The notes: generated by a model from the sequence alone, not told the origin. 64,000 nucleotides of DNA from Rossellomorea marisflavi (GCF_022170785.1 NZ_CP081870.1:670001-734000), one strand, 5' to 3'; positions 34,899-44,464 are shown, counted from the stretch's first letter. Numbers and translations are program-made.

Positions 34899-35893
34899 GC
34901 CTTTGGACTGTCGGGACTCCAGTTCAATACGAGTCCGAGATGGGTAAGTCCGCCACCGAATCCGTACAGAAGCATCGTGTCGCCATCGTTCACTTTTCCT
35001 TCTTTGATCCCTTTATGGATGGCAAGGGGGATCGAAGCAGAAGAAGTGTTGCCGAAGTACTGCATGCTTGTCAGGGTATTGTCGACATTGATCCCGGCTT
35101 TGTCACAGATCGACTCCACCATGCGGAGGTTTGCGCTGTGAGGGATGAACCAGTCAAGCTTGTCCCGCTCGATGCCGGATTTCGTCAGAAGCTCTTCTAC
35201 GCCGCCTGGGATCGTGCGCGTTGCCCACTTATAGACTTCGCGTCCGTTCTGTACCATCTTCCCGGATGGATCAAGCTCCTGTCCGTGAAGAGTAGGAGCG
35301 AATGTACGGCGGTATACGTGGGCTCCGCCGGCTCCGTTTGCGCCCATGTGGCTCGCGAGGAAGCTTGGGTTCTCTTCATCATATTCGACGAGCATGGCAG
35401 CAGCAGCGTCTCCGAAAAGTATGCAGGTCGAGCGGTCTGTATAGTCCGTCACCTTCGTCAGCGTTTCAGACGCGACAACGAGGATTTTTTTATGGATCCC
35501 GCTTGATACCATGTTGTTGGCCACATGCAGGGAATAGGTGAAGCCGGCACAGGTGGCATTCAGATCGAAGGCACCGGTTGCAGGTATGTCGAAGTGATTC
35601 TGGATCAGGCAGGCAACACTCGGGAAGGCATGATCCGGCGTGGTCGTCGCCACGATGATGCAGTCGACGTCGCTCAGATCTTTTCCGTACCCGTCAATCA
35701 GGTTCTGGACGGCCCCGAAGGCAAGATGGGAAGCGAATTGATCATCGGCTGCAACGCGGCGTTCATGCATGCCGGTGCGCTGGACGATCCATTCATCAGT
35801 CGTGTCCACCATTTTCTCAAGGTCTGCGTTTGTCAGTTTTTTCTCAGGCACATACGTTCCGATTGCCGTGATACGTGCGCGTGATTGGTTCAA
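34895..35893 (-). CDS. 3-oxoacyl-ACP synthase III (FabH type)
   Basis: The TTG at 35893 (AAGGTGG eight bases upstream) gives MNQSRARITAIGTYVPEKKLTN, the usual FabH beginning; the ATG at 35914 would add seven odd residues. About 332 residues. Catalytic Cys in DLNATCAGFTYSL, His in IPHSANLRM, Asn in YFGNTSSASIP. It condenses acyl-CoA with malonyl-ACP to start fatty acid synthesis; in Bacillus, FabH paralogues prefer branched primers. Confidence 0.9.
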   Translation of the reverse strand: MNQSRARITAIGTYVPEKKLTNADLEKMVDTTDEWIVQRTGMHERRVAADDQFASHLAFGAVQNLIDGYGKDLSDVDCIIVATTTPDHAFPSVACLIQNHFDIPATGAFDLNATCAGFTYSLHVANNMVSSGIHKKILVVASETLTKVTDYTDRSTCILFGDAAAAMLVEYDEENPSFLASHMGANGAGGAHVYRRTFAPTLHGQELDPSGKMVQNGREVYKWATRTIPGGVEELLTKSGIERDKLDWFIPHSANLRMVESICDKAGINVDNTLTSMQYFGNTSSASIPLAIHKGIKEGKVNDGDTMLLYGFGGGLTHLGLVLNWSPDSPKA

Positions 35894-36229
35894 AAGAAGG
35901 ACCACCTTTTTCATGAATTGTGTTTACACCATATATTATGACCAGGTACTAAATCCTCTCCATTATACGCCTTTTTACCGAATTCTTCAATCACCCGGAT
36001 TTCGGGGATTGAAAAAAAGGTCGAATTCCTGCCTTCTACTTGTCTTTGAGCTCTTGTGAAAGCACCACGGAGAGATTAAGATAAGAAGAGAAGGAGAAAT
36101 ATAACTGAATGAGGCCTGAACCAGGAGTCACGCATGAGGCGCGAACTTCTATTTGCCATGCTGAAGCATGCGCATGGACAAATCGGGTCCAACAGCAGTA
36201 TATTTAACCTTGCATGAAAGGATGATTAG
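35894..36229. other. Intergenic region between divergent FabH and MenA genes
   Basis: About 335 bp without a credible gene. It must hold both promoters. The only clear structure is the perfect dyad CATGCT-GA-AGCATG at 36157-36170, about 60 bp before menA. Confidence 0.5.
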
Positions 36230-37156
36230 ATGAAACAATCGCACCAAACGATAGAGACGCCCAGCAAAGCCAGCATCCTTTGGCAGCTGACCCGTCCCCA
36301 CACCCTGACTGCATCCTTCGTCCCGGTATTCATCGGAACGGTTTCCGCCATGTACGAGACGAACATCAGCGTCTGGATGTTCCTAGCGATGCTTTTCGCG
36401 TGTCTGTGCCTGCAGATTGCCACGAACTTATTCAATGAATATTACGATTTCAAACGTGGGCTCGACACGGAAGACTCGGTCGGAATCGGGGGCGCCATCG
36501 TCCGCCACGGCATGAAGCCGAGGACGGTCCTTCAGATGGCCCTTACCTGCTATACGCTGGCTGTCCTTGCCGGAATCTATATCTGCGCCAACAGCAGCTG
36601 GTGGCTTGCCGCCATCGGAATCGGCGGGATGCTCATCGGCTACCTATATACAGGAGGCCCGCTGCCGATTGCCTACACGCCATTCGGTGAGCTGTTCTCA
36701 GGCGTCAGCATGGGAGCAGCCTTCGTCCTGATCGCATTCTTCATCCAGACAGGAACCGTCGATCAGACGACGATCCTGATCTCGATCCCGATCGCGATCC
36801 TGGTCGGAGCCATCAACCTGTCCAACAATATCCGGGATATTGAAGAAGACACGATCGGTGGACGGAAGACGCTTGCGATCCTCATGGGTCACAAAAAAGC
36901 CGTCTATTTCCTCGGCTTCTCGTTCTTCGTCTCCTATGCGTGGCTGATCGGCCTCATCATCGCCGGCACCGTCAGCCCGTGGGTCCTGCTCGTCTTCCTG
37001 AGCATCCCGAAACCGGTCCAAGCCATTAAATCCTTCCTCGGAAAAGGCGGACCTGCCCATTCGGGACTTGCCATGAAAGCGACCGCCCAGACGAACACAT
37101 TCTTCGGATTGCTGCTGTCAGTGGCACTCTTCATCAATTACTTCATCGTCCGATGA
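36230..37156 (+). CDS. menA: 1,4-dihydroxy-2-naphthoate polyprenyltransferase (MenA)
   Basis: 308 residues, UbiA superfamily, eight to nine membrane helices. The two Asp-rich motifs are NEYYDFKRGLDTED (about 71-84) and NNIRDIEEDTIGGRKTL (about 200-216), where Mg2+-diphosphate of the prenyl donor binds. It joins the polyprenyl chain to DHNA in menaquinone synthesis. The N-terminal WQLTRPHTLTASFVPV is typical of MenA. Confidence 0.9.
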   Translation: MKQSHQTIETPSKASILWQLTRPHTLTASFVPVFIGTVSAMYETNISVWMFLAMLFACLCLQIATNLFNEYYDFKRGLDTEDSVGIGGAIVRHGMKPRTVLQMALTCYTLAVLAGIYICANSSWWLAAIGIGGMLIGYLYTGGPLPIAYTPFGELFSGVSMGAAFVLIAFFIQTGTVDQTTILISIPIAILVGAINLSNNIRDIEEDTIGGRKTLAILMGHKKAVYFLGFSFFVSYAWLIGLIIAGTVSPWVLLVFLSIPKPVQAIKSFLGKGGPAHSGLAMKATAQTNTFFGLLLSVALFINYFIVR

Positions 37157-37157
37157 A

Positions 37158-37194
37158 CAAAAAGACGACTCCAATGTGGGGTCGTCTTTTTGGT
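37158..37194. terminator. Bidirectional terminator after menA
   Basis: AAAAAGACGAC / GTCGTCTTTTT stem. Confidence 0.9.
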
Positions 37195-38112
37195 TTATCG
37201 TTTTCTGCCGGGGCGGATTGCCCTTTTATTCCCGAAACGGCTCAGGAAGAAAGCGCCGTTATGAAAGACCGCGAAGATCAGGAGGGTCGTCCATATACTG
37301 GAATAGTGCGCTGCCGTGATGGGGGTGTACAGATTCGCCGTCGTCAGTCCTCCAAATAAGGCCACCCCGACCATCACCGTATCAAGGAGCGATTGAACAG
37401 GCTTCCAGGCATTGTGCAGATAGGTCGGGAATAAAAGGACCAGGATGCCAAGCACAAGAAACATGGAATTCACGTCCTCATCAAGTCGCCAGTGAGGAAG
37501 CCAGATCAGAGCCGTCAGGAATGTACCGATGAAGACGATAAGGCGGACTTTCTTCATCCTGTCCATGGATCGCTCTTCCTCCCGCTCCTTTCGTTTGTAA
37601 AAAGAATCGGGTTTCCATTGAGGCGGTGCGAATTCTTCATTTTTCATATCAACCCGTTCGGGGAAATCAAGGCCAGCCTCATGAAGGGGTTGCCGGATAA
37701 TCGATTCATAATGAAAGTCGAAATCCTCCCGTTTCGCATCATGCAGGTCAAGATCGGTCACATAAGCTGGAATAGCGTGAGTATGTATACGTTGGATCCA
37801 GGAGTCAACGTCTTTTTTGGTTTCCGACAGAAAGGAAAGGTAGGTAATATCCCCGTTGCTTTCCACTCTGAATACCAGTCGAAGTCCTTGCCTGTACAGA
37901 TTTTTTTTCTTTCCCGAACTATCCCTTGATCTCGCGTGCATCCTGATCCAGGCTGGCCCAATCAGGACTTCTTTTATATCACTGAAGGGAACCAGACGCT
38001 CAATTTTTTCATTGGTTTCACGATCCAAGCCGCTTTGCACATATCCTTCATCGGTCCACCACGACTTATGGAATATAAAAACGGGATCATGTTCATATTT
38101 TTGCAGGTCCAT
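37195..38112 (-). CDS. Conserved hypothetical protein with C-terminal membrane domain
   Basis: The start at 38112 follows AGAGGTG. 305 residues. The first 190 are soluble and polar, with a PH-like feel (FIFHKSWWTDEGYVQSG, FSDIKEVLIGPAW, SWIQRIHTHA). The last 100 hold three membrane helices (about 210-225, 228-250 and 265-290). A membrane-anchored cytoplasmic domain is likely; I do not recognise the family. Confidence 0.7.
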   Translation of the reverse strand: MDLQKYEHDPVFIFHKSWWTDEGYVQSGLDRETNEKIERLVPFSDIKEVLIGPAWIRMHARSRDSSGKKKNLYRQGLRLVFRVESNGDITYLSFLSETKKDVDSWIQRIHTHAIPAYVTDLDLHDAKREDFDFHYESIIRQPLHEAGLDFPERVDMKNEEFAPPQWKPDSFYKRKEREEERSMDRMKKVRLIVFIGTFLTALIWLPHWRLDEDVNSMFLVLGILVLLFPTYLHNAWKPVQSLLDTVMVGVALFGGLTTANLYTPITAAHYSSIWTTLLIFAVFHNGAFFLSRFGNKRAIRPGRKR

Positions 38113-38234
38113 GCTAAACACCTCTCGTAATCGATACGGGTGAACATACACGCTGGTTTCACCTGAGTACAAATCTATCCTAGAGTCTTATTCCACTCAT
38201 ATGGTAAAATAAACCTAAAAAGGAGTGAACGACC

Positions 38235-38669
38235 ATGAATTGTATAGGCTGCAGATTGGCCAAGAAACAAGAGAACGTCCATGTGGTGTACGAAACAGCC
38301 ACCCTTACATGCATCCTTGACTATATGTCGTTCAATCCGGGTCATGTCATGATCCTTCCAAAGCAGCACGCGGCAGAGGTGGAGGAGCTTGATCCGAAGA
38401 TGGCCATCGAAATCATGGAAGCGTCGCGCTTCCTTTCTAAAGCTGTAAAGGCGGCGTTCAATCCTGATGGCATCACGATCATCCAAAACGGCGGGGGATT
38501 CAACGACCTCGACCATTATCATATGCATGTGATCCCTCGTTTTGAAGGACAGGATTTTGCCGAGTTCTTCTCTGAGGAGGGAGAGCCGGCGCAAGAAGAG
38601 GATCTTGCTCAGGCTGCCCAGAAGCTGATCCGTGTCATCAAAGAGATGGAGCAGCATGCTCGAGTTTGA
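38235..38669 (+). CDS. HIT-family hydrolase
   Basis: 144 residues after AAGGAGTG. Zinc-type N-terminus CIGCRLA, then PGHVMILPKQHAAE and the catalytic HIT motif HYHMHVIPR. A second HIT protein besides the T-box-linked one at 23965. Nucleotide phosphoramidase or nucleotidyl hydrolase. Confidence 0.92.
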   Translation: MNCIGCRLAKKQENVHVVYETATLTCILDYMSFNPGHVMILPKQHAAEVEELDPKMAIEIMEASRFLSKAVKAAFNPDGITIIQNGGGFNDLDHYHMHVIPRFEGQDFAEFFSEEGEPAQEEDLAQAAQKLIRVIKEMEQHARV

Positions 38670-39129
38670 GCCGAACAGTCGGATGCGGAAGAAGATGAAG
38701 GCCGAGGTGGAGATCATGAATTCCAATCCCGCCTTCAATTTTCTGGCCAGGGACCGGGAAACAATCGGGTTTGATGAAGTGGAATCAGAGTTCCAGGAAT
38801 GCGAACGCCGGGGAGTGAGGCGCCTTCTGGTGAAAAAAGACCGCCGATACGTGGCGGTCATTGATTATTGCCTCCAGAATCCGTCCGATTCAGAGGCTTG
38901 GATCAGCCTCTTCGTCGTCCACCGTGCCCATCAGGGGACGGGGGTCGCCCATGAAGCGTACGGGGAATTGGAAGCGCTTGTCGGGAGAAGCGGCAGGAGC
39001 CGCCTCCGTTTGGCCGTCCACGCTTCGAACGAGGCGGGACTGGCATTTTGGATGAAGAAGGGCTTTCACTCCTTTAAGGAAGTGGACATTGGAGGGAAGC
39101 CCCACTATTGTCTGGAAAAAGAGCTCTAA
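38656..39129 (+). CDS. GNAT family N-acetyltransferase
   Basis: The ATG at 38656 lies inside the HIT gene end (14-base overlap). 157 residues. Motif A is FVVHRAHQGTGVAHEAYGEL, followed by VHASNEAGLAFWMKKGF. Its last 56 bases overlap the convergent isochorismatase gene, so the gene ends interlock. Confidence 0.85.
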   Translation: MLEFEPNSRMRKKMKAEVEIMNSNPAFNFLARDRETIGFDEVESEFQECERRGVRRLLVKKDRRYVAVIDYCLQNPSDSEAWISLFVVHRAHQGTGVAHEAYGELEALVGRSGRSRLRLAVHASNEAGLAFWMKKGFHSFKEVDIGGKPHYCLEKEL

Positions 39130-39799
39130 CATAATCGGTTGTCTTTACTACGGTGGCAAACTCACCGTGAAGGGTGGCGAGGGATACGTCGTGAACGAGT
39201 GTAGCATCCAGGGTGCGGCCCTCGGGATCGACAAGATCGAAGGCAGCCGTTGCATCGGATAGCACGAAGGTCGTGAATCCGAGATTGCCGCTCATCCTTG
39301 CCGACGTGGAGATGCAGTGTGGTGTCGTCAAGCCGGCGATCACCACTTCTGTGATTCCGAGGTGACTAAGGTGTTCCTCAAGTCCCGTTCCGATGAAGGC
39401 ACTGTTCACACCTTTCTCGAGCACGGTCTCACCGGGGATCGGGTCGAAGCCTTCTTTAAAGCGGAAGCCTTCCTTCGAAGAATGGAAAATGGACTCCGGA
39501 TGAAGCGACCGGTGCCGGATGTGGATGACCTCCCAGCCGAGGCGCCTCCATTCATTCAAAACAAACAGCATCTCTTCCTCCGCATGGGGGTTATTCCGCG
39601 GTCCCCACTGCGGGTGGAGGAACGCCTGCTGCACATCGATAAGGAGCAGGGCACGCTTCACCTTCGGCACCAGCGTTCCACCGCAGTTCGGACAGACGCT
39701 TTTGAAGCTCTCCGTACATTCACTGCAAAAGGTGCAGTCATGAGAGCAATGGTAAGCTCCCTCATCCATCTTCTTTTCACACGCTAAACAATGTTCCAT
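39074..39799 (-). CDS. Zinc-ribbon (DUF1272) / isochorismatase-like hydrolase fusion
   Basis: 241 residues from the ATG at 39799. Residues 1-50 form a DUF1272-like zinc ribbon (CLACEKKM ... CSHDCTFCSEC ... CPNCGG). Residues 52-240 form an isochorismatase-like hydrolase: ALLLIDVQQAF (catalytic Asp), KGVNSAF (catalytic Lys), and GLTTPHCISTSAR with the nucleophile Cys. Cysteine hydrolases of this fold act on amides (nicotinamidase-like). The added zinc ribbon hints at nucleic-acid or protein binding. Confidence 0.85.
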   Translation of the reverse strand: MEHCLACEKKMDEGAYHCSHDCTFCSECTESFKSVCPNCGGTLVPKVKRALLLIDVQQAFLHPQWGPRNNPHAEEEMLFVLNEWRRLGWEVIHIRHRSLHPESIFHSSKEGFRFKEGFDPIPGETVLEKGVNSAFIGTGLEEHLSHLGITEVVIAGLTTPHCISTSARMSGNLGFTTFVLSDATAAFDLVDPEGRTLDATLVHDVSLATLHGEFATVVKTTDYVRALFPDNSGASLQCPLP

Positions 39800-39950
39800 G
39801 TCCAATCACTCCTATTCTTTCATTCTAGTATTCAGTTTATTGGAAAAAGATAGGCGGGACTATGCTATCATGAAGGAAAATACGTCGGAACGCCGTAAAA
39901 ACAACGGAAGAAATGGCGATCGGACTTAAAAGATAAGGTGGGAGCGAATC

Positions 39951-40385
39951 ATGGACGAAATCAATCGTCAGATCATGGAAGAACTACAGCAGGACGGGCG
40001 GCTGTCGATGACCGAACTCGGGAGGCGGGTGTCGCTGTCGGTACCGGCGGTGAAGGAGAGGGTGATGCGCCTTGAGGAGCAGGGAGTCATCACGGGATAT
40101 CATGCAAAGGTCGATCCTGACCGGGTAGGCAAGACCGTCAAGGCGTTCATCCTTATGAAGACGCATCGCTGCAAAGCATTCCGCTCCTTCTGCAGGGAGC
40201 ACGCCGATGTGATGGAATGCCACCGGCTTACAGGGGAATACAGTTACCTCGTGAAGCTGGTCACGGGAACCAATGCAGAACTCGAAGATTTCATCGACGC
40301 TGCCATGGAATACGGCGAGCCCTATACGATGATGAATCTGTCATCCCCAGTTCCCGGGAAGCCGCTTACGGTCGGTGAAGCGTGA
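39951..40385 (+). CDS. Lrp/AsnC-family transcriptional regulator
   Basis: 144 residues. N-terminal winged helix NRQIMEELQQDGRLSMTELGRRVSLSVPAVKERVMRLEEQGVI, then the RAM effector domain (KTVKAFILMKTHRCK ... GEYSYLVKLV). Binds DNA and amino acids. The next small gene starts in its stop codon. Confidence 0.92.
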   Translation: MDEINRQIMEELQQDGRLSMTELGRRVSLSVPAVKERVMRLEEQGVITGYHAKVDPDRVGKTVKAFILMKTHRCKAFRSFCREHADVMECHRLTGEYSYLVKLVTGTNAELEDFIDAAMEYGEPYTMMNLSSPVPGKPLTVGEA

Positions 40386-40531
40386 TGGCATTTCTACTCG
40401 GATTTGTCATTTGTTTTGCCATAAGTGGGACGTTGAATATGCTGCTCAACATGCGACGGGGAGTGGACTGGGGCGTGTCGGTGTTTGTGAGCCTGCTGGC
40501 TGCAACGGCTATAGGGGTTTTTCTGGGGTAG
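40385..40531 (+). CDS. Very small membrane protein coupled to the Lrp regulator
   Basis: 48 residues, MAFLLGFVICFAISGTLNML then a short LNMRRGVDWG loop and a second hydrophobic helix VFVSLLAATAIGVFLG. The ATG overlaps the regulator's TGA by one base, and the stop runs into the ribosome site of the next gene, so the gene is tightly packed and likely real. Family not recognised. Confidence 0.6.
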   Translation: MAFLLGFVICFAISGTLNMLLNMRRGVDWGVSVFVSLLAATAIGVFLG

Positions 40532-40542
40532 GAGGAGAGAAA

Positions 40543-40935
40543 ATGAATGTAATCCTGTTTTTTTTAGCATTTTTCTTTGTTTATCATATAGGATCTTTCA
40601 TTTTAGGAAGGATCCTGAAAAGGAAGCTGCATCTCGGTAAGAAGAAGAACCATCACTATAACGAAACCCACAGGCAATGGAATAAGCGAGTCAGAAGGAT
40701 AATTCTGGTGATTGTGATGGTTGTATTAGGTGTTTCCTATTACTATGATCTCAACCCTGCATACGTATGTATTCTGGTCTTGATCGGACTCATTCTCCAA
40801 GAGTTGTTCGAGGCGTATATGGATTGGAAGTATTCAGAGGAGCGCAACGAATACATACGATCGCTTATCGAAACAGGATACATGGCATTCGGCCTGACCC
40901 TTTTCATTGCGATTCTATCTACAAGCATACTGTAA
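40543..40935 (+). CDS. DUF4181-like membrane protein, paralogue 1
   Basis: 130 residues, TAGGAGGAGA upstream. Helix at the N-terminus (VILFFLAFFFVYHIGSF), basic loop LKRKLHLGKKKNHHYNETHRQWNKRVRR, two central helices, EAYMDWKYSEERNEYIRSL and a last helix. The same layout recurs in the next three genes. I recognise the DUF4181-type layout with moderate certainty. Function unknown. Confidence 0.8.
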   Translation: MNVILFFLAFFFVYHIGSFILGRILKRKLHLGKKKNHHYNETHRQWNKRVRRIILVIVMVVLGVSYYYDLNPAYVCILVLIGLILQELFEAYMDWKYSEERNEYIRSLIETGYMAFGLTLFIAILSTSIL

Positions 40936-40947
40936 GGAGTGTTACAA

Positions 40948-41343
40948 ATGGAAAACGGTACAAGGATGCTCATTGTCCTTGGCGTGTTCATAGCAACTTA
41001 TATCCTTTTGGAATGGGCGCTGGGTAAATGGCTTAAGATTGAAAAAAAGAAGAAGGGGTATCACAACGAACAGCATAAGGATTTGGAAGTCAAAACAAGT
41101 GGTGTGTTGATGTTCATCATTCTGATCAGTTTTATGATGTCTGTGGACGGTGGGGTGATGCGAGATATGCTGCCTTACGTCTTCATCGTCTGTATCATCC
41201 TTCAGAACGCACTACGGGTGTACTGGGAATGGAAATATTCTGATGGGAGTAAAGAGTATATCCGTATGATCATTACCATGAGCTACATGGTTGTATTCTT
41301 TATCACGGCATTCGCTACGAACTTTTATTGGGCGGTTCGCTAG
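40948..41343 (+). CDS. DUF4181-like membrane protein, paralogue 2
   Basis: 131 residues from the ATG at 40948 (AAGGAG upstream). It has EWALGKWLKIEKKKKGYHNEQHKDLEV and VYWEWKYSDGSKEYIRMI. It is the most diverged of the four in the NETH motif (NEQH) and in the central helices. Confidence 0.8.
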   Translation: MENGTRMLIVLGVFIATYILLEWALGKWLKIEKKKKGYHNEQHKDLEVKTSGVLMFIILISFMMSVDGGVMRDMLPYVFIVCIILQNALRVYWEWKYSDGSKEYIRMIITMSYMVVFFITAFATNFYWAVR

Positions 41344-41383
41344 ATCGTGATGAACGATCAACCAAAGGGAGAAGGGGAATTAT

Positions 41384-41791
41384 ATGGATACATGGATCTG
41401 GCTTATCGTCATATTGGGAGTGTTTTTGGGAGTGTATTATCTTCTGCAATGGGCGTTGGGGAAATGGCTCCATCTTGGGAAGAGGAGGCATTACCGGACG
41501 TTTCACAATGAAACGCATAAAAAATGGGACCTTAGGGTGCGTTTAGTATCTGCGTTGATCATTGCAGTGGGATGTATGTGGGGCATCAGTCGAGGAGTCG
41601 ATGAATCATTTTGGAAGGTTATCCTGGTTTCGAACTTTGCGGGAGTGTTCTTTCAAGAGCTATGCACTGCCTACATGGAATGGAAGTACTCAGAGCAGCG
41701 AAGGGAATATATTCGGGTGCTGGCATCAGCAGGGTATGTACTGGTATTTCTGTTGACAATTTACGTCACCAACCTCTTCGGGCTGGTATGA
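41384..41791 (+). CDS. DUF4181-like membrane protein, paralogue 3
   Basis: 135 residues after AGAAGGGG. It has LQWALGKWLHLGKRRHYRTFHNETHKKWDLRVR and AYMEWKYSEQRREYIRVL. Closest to paralogue 4 (same LQWALGKWLHL and AYMEWKYSEQR blocks), pointing to the most recent duplication. Confidence 0.82.
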   Translation: MDTWIWLIVILGVFLGVYYLLQWALGKWLHLGKRRHYRTFHNETHKKWDLRVRLVSALIIAVGCMWGISRGVDESFWKVILVSNFAGVFFQELCTAYMEWKYSEQRREYIRVLASAGYVLVFLLTIYVTNLFGLV

Positions 41792-41993
41792 AGGCCGAGG
41801 AAGCTGTCGGACATGTACTCTTTTTCAATACGGTTCATCAACCTTGAGCCATAACGGGTCTCTGCTAATTTGACGGGTGCCGTGGCGAGGCAAGGGGCAG
41901 GCGAATATACATGGATGGAGTTTCACCTCTCATCCATTTTGGTAGGATGCTTGTTGGTTGAGCTCATCATGTGTTGATCAAGGAGGCTGTTCG

Positions 41994-42404
41994 ATGGCGA
42001 GTATGGCTTTGGTACTGCTCGTGTTGTTCGTATTTGCGGCGCTGTACATGGTGTTGCAGTGGGCGCTGGGGAAATGGCTCCATCTCGAGAGTCGGAGGAA
42101 GTTTCCCACTTTTTACAACGAGACGCACTGGAAATGGCATAAGATAATGTGCTGGGTCAGTTTGGGTATTCTCATGTCCTCGTTCATATGGGTGATGATC
42201 CTTCAGGGCGGTGATGAGTCGTTATGGTTCGTGCTGCTGTTTGCGATGTTCGCGAGCATAACGATTCCTGAGTTGTGTCGCGCGTATATGGAGTGGAAGT
42301 ATTCCGAGCAACGAAAGGAATATATCCGCGTACTGCTGAGCGTAGCGTATTTGCTATCTTTCATGATGATCCTGTACGTCACGGATTTTTTCTGGATTTC
42401 CTGA
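41994..42404 (+). CDS. DUF4181-like membrane protein, paralogue 4
   Basis: 136 residues from the ATG at 41994 (AAGGAGG upstream). It has LQWALGKWLHLESRRKFPTFYNETHWKWHK and AYMEWKYSEQRKEYIRVL. A 200-base gap without a gene separates it from paralogue 3, so it may have its own promoter. Followed by a bidirectional terminator. Confidence 0.82.
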   Translation: MASMALVLLVLFVFAALYMVLQWALGKWLHLESRRKFPTFYNETHWKWHKIMCWVSLGILMSSFIWVMILQGGDESLWFVLLFAMFASITIPELCRAYMEWKYSEQRKEYIRVLLSVAYLLSFMMILYVTDFFWIS

Positions 42405-42440
42405 CAAAAAGCCCTGTCCACACGCGGACAGGGCTTTCGT
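42405..42440. terminator. Bidirectional terminator
   Basis: AAAGCCCTGTCC / GGACAGGGCTTT stem with ACACGC loop. Confidence 0.93.
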
Positions 42441-42444
42441 TGTT

Positions 42445-43620
42445 TTATAGGGAAGCCTTCAGGATGGAAAGGATGTCTTCTTTTCCGAGTTTCTTGAAGT
42501 TACCGAAGCCTCCGTATTCCATTTCGCGGGCGGCGATGCCGGCGATTTCGTCGAGGCGGTCTTCGCCGATGTTGTAGTCGGCGAGTCTGGATGGCGCTCC
42601 GAGACTGGTCCAGAACGCGCTCAGTTTCTCGACACCTTCAAGGGCGATATCTTTGTCGCTGCGTCCTTCCGTCTCGATATCGAACATGCTGAGCATGAGG
42701 CGCTTCATGCGGACCGGATCATGGTCGATGACGTGGCGCATCCAGTTCGGGAACAGGATCGCCAGTCCGCCGGCATGGGGGATATCGTATACGGCCGACA
42801 CGGCGTGTTCGATCGTATGGGACGCCCAGTCGCCGAAGTAGCCCATTTGAAGAGTACCGTTCAGGGCGATGGTACCTGAGTACAGGATCGTTTCGCGGTT
42901 CTCGTAGCTCTCGAGGTCGTCAAGGAGTTTCGGCGCTGTTTCGATCACAGTCTGAAGGACCGAATAGCATAAATTGTCCTGGAGCGGCGTGTTTGCTACA
43001 TTGTGGAAGTACTGTTCGAACACGTGGCTCATCATGTCCACCATGCCGTAGATCGTCTGGTCGCGTGGAACCGACATCGTATTGACCGGATCAAGGATGG
43101 AGAAGGCAGGGTGAGTCACGCCTGGGCTACCCCATACATACTTCTCGTTCGTCTCCCAGTTGGTGATGACAGAGTCCGGGTTCATTTCAGATCCGGTTGC
43201 GGCAAGGGTCAGCACGGTCCCGAACGGAAGGGCATCCTGAGCGATGACCTGCTTATTGATGATGTCCCAGACGTCGCCGTCATACTTTGCACCAGCAGCG
43301 ATGGCTTTCGTGCAGTCGATCACGCTTCCTCCACCGACGGCGAGCATGAAGTCGATGTTCTCCTCACGGCAGATGTCGATTCCTTTCCGGACCGTGGATA
43401 GACGCGGGTTCGGTTCGACCCCTGCAAGCTCGGATACGTTCACGTCAAGGTTCTTCAGGATGTCCAGCACCTGATCATACAGGCCGTTGCGCTTGATGCT
43501 TCCGCCTCCGTATACAAGCAGGACGTTCTTTCCGTACTGGGGGATCAAGTCCGTCAATGCATTGACCTGATTTTTTCCGAAAATCAGTTTCGTTGGATTA
43601 TGATACGTAAAGTTTTCCAT
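42445..43620 (-). CDS. Iron-containing alcohol dehydrogenase (NADH/NADPH butanol dehydrogenase type)
   Basis: The start at 43620 has GAGGAGG upstream. 391 residues. Nucleotide-binding [17 protein letters not shown] and the iron-binding region with [12 protein letters not shown] and [24 protein letters not shown] are typical of group III alcohol dehydrogenases (YugJ/YugK/BdhA). It reduces aldehydes to alcohols or detoxifies aldehydes, depending on physiology. Confidence 0.92.
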   Translation of the reverse strand: MENFTYHNPTKLIFGKNQVNALTDLIPQYGKNVLLVYGGGSIKRNGLYDQVLDILKNLDVNVSELAGVEPNPRLSTVRKGIDICREENIDFMLAVGGGSVIDCTKAIAAGAKYDGDVWDIINKQVIAQDALPFGTVLTLAATGSEMNPDSVITNWETNEKYVWGSPGVTHPAFSILDPVNTMSVPRDQTIYGMVDMMSHVFEQYFHNVANTPLQDNLCYSVLQTVIETAPKLLDDLESYENRETILYSGTIALNGTLQMGYFGDWASHTIEHAVSAVYDIPHAGGLAILFPNWMRHVIDHDPVRMKRLMLSMFDIETEGRSDKDIALEGVEKLSAFWTSLGAPSRLADYNIGEDRLDEIAGIAAREMEYGGFGNFKKLGKEDILSILKASL

Positions 43621-43829
43621 CTTGTCAGCCTCCTCTGAGTTGTCGTTAAGAATCAAAGGTGCAAGTATAACGCGGGTCGGAAGGTTTAGCAAGTGAAGGG
43701 GTCTGTCGATTCTGCACCCATCATGAGACATTATGACTGATATTGGCAAAAGTTTTATTTTTGTTGTACAAAGGTTGAAAATTTGAAATAATAAGAATTG
43801 AATAGTTGTTCATAAGGGGGCGTTCAGGC

Positions 43830-44288
43830 ATGCTGGTGGTAAGCGCATGTCTTGCAGGCATGAAGGTACGATACAATGGGACGGATTGCCTCGAAGACGT
43901 GATCGGAGAGATGGTCAGTTCGGGTAAGGCCGTCACGGTCTGCCCTGAGATTCTGGGTGGATTCCAAACCCCGCGTGAGCCTGCCGAGATCCAGGGCGGT
44001 ACGGGTGAGGATGTGCTCGACGGTACGGCTCGCGTGCTGGACCGTTCAGGAGCGGATGTGACGGATCAATATGTAGCCGGTGCTGCTGAGACCCTCGCCA
44101 TTTGCCGGAAGATGGGGGCGACGGAGATCGTCTTGAAGGAAAACAGTCCTTCCTGCGGCAGCTCCATGATCTACAATGGGGATTTTTCCGGAGAGAAGAT
44201 TCCCGGGGAAGGTGTGACAACCGCACTCTTGAGAAGACATGGAATCAAGGTTTGGTCGGAAGAGGATGCTGTGAATGAATTTGTGTAA
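43830..44288 (+). CDS. DUF523 protein
   Basis: The ATG at 43830 (AGGGGG upstream) gives MLVVSACLAGMKVRYNG, the DUF523 beginning. 152 residues. Conserved cysteines occur in SACLAG, CPEILGG and KENSPSCGS. The cysteine pattern suggests metal or Fe-S binding; function unknown. Related sequences also form the N-terminal part of DUF523-DUF1722 proteins. Confidence 0.88.
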   Translation: MLVVSACLAGMKVRYNGTDCLEDVIGEMVSSGKAVTVCPEILGGFQTPREPAEIQGGTGEDVLDGTARVLDRSGADVTDQYVAGAAETLAICRKMGATEIVLKENSPSCGSSMIYNGDFSGEKIPGEGVTTALLRRHGIKVWSEEDAVNEFV

Positions 44289-44464
44289 ATTTACCATCGT
44301 TCTGCTAAACACCTGTGCTGATTAGCCGATGAATAATAGTAATGGCACATACAGACGCGGAACAGTTTCAACGGAACATGTCCTGGGTATTGTATGGAAA
44401 GAAAAGTAGAGATAGAGAACAGTCCTTCGACTGCAATACGATCACAAAGGGGCAAGAGAATCGA

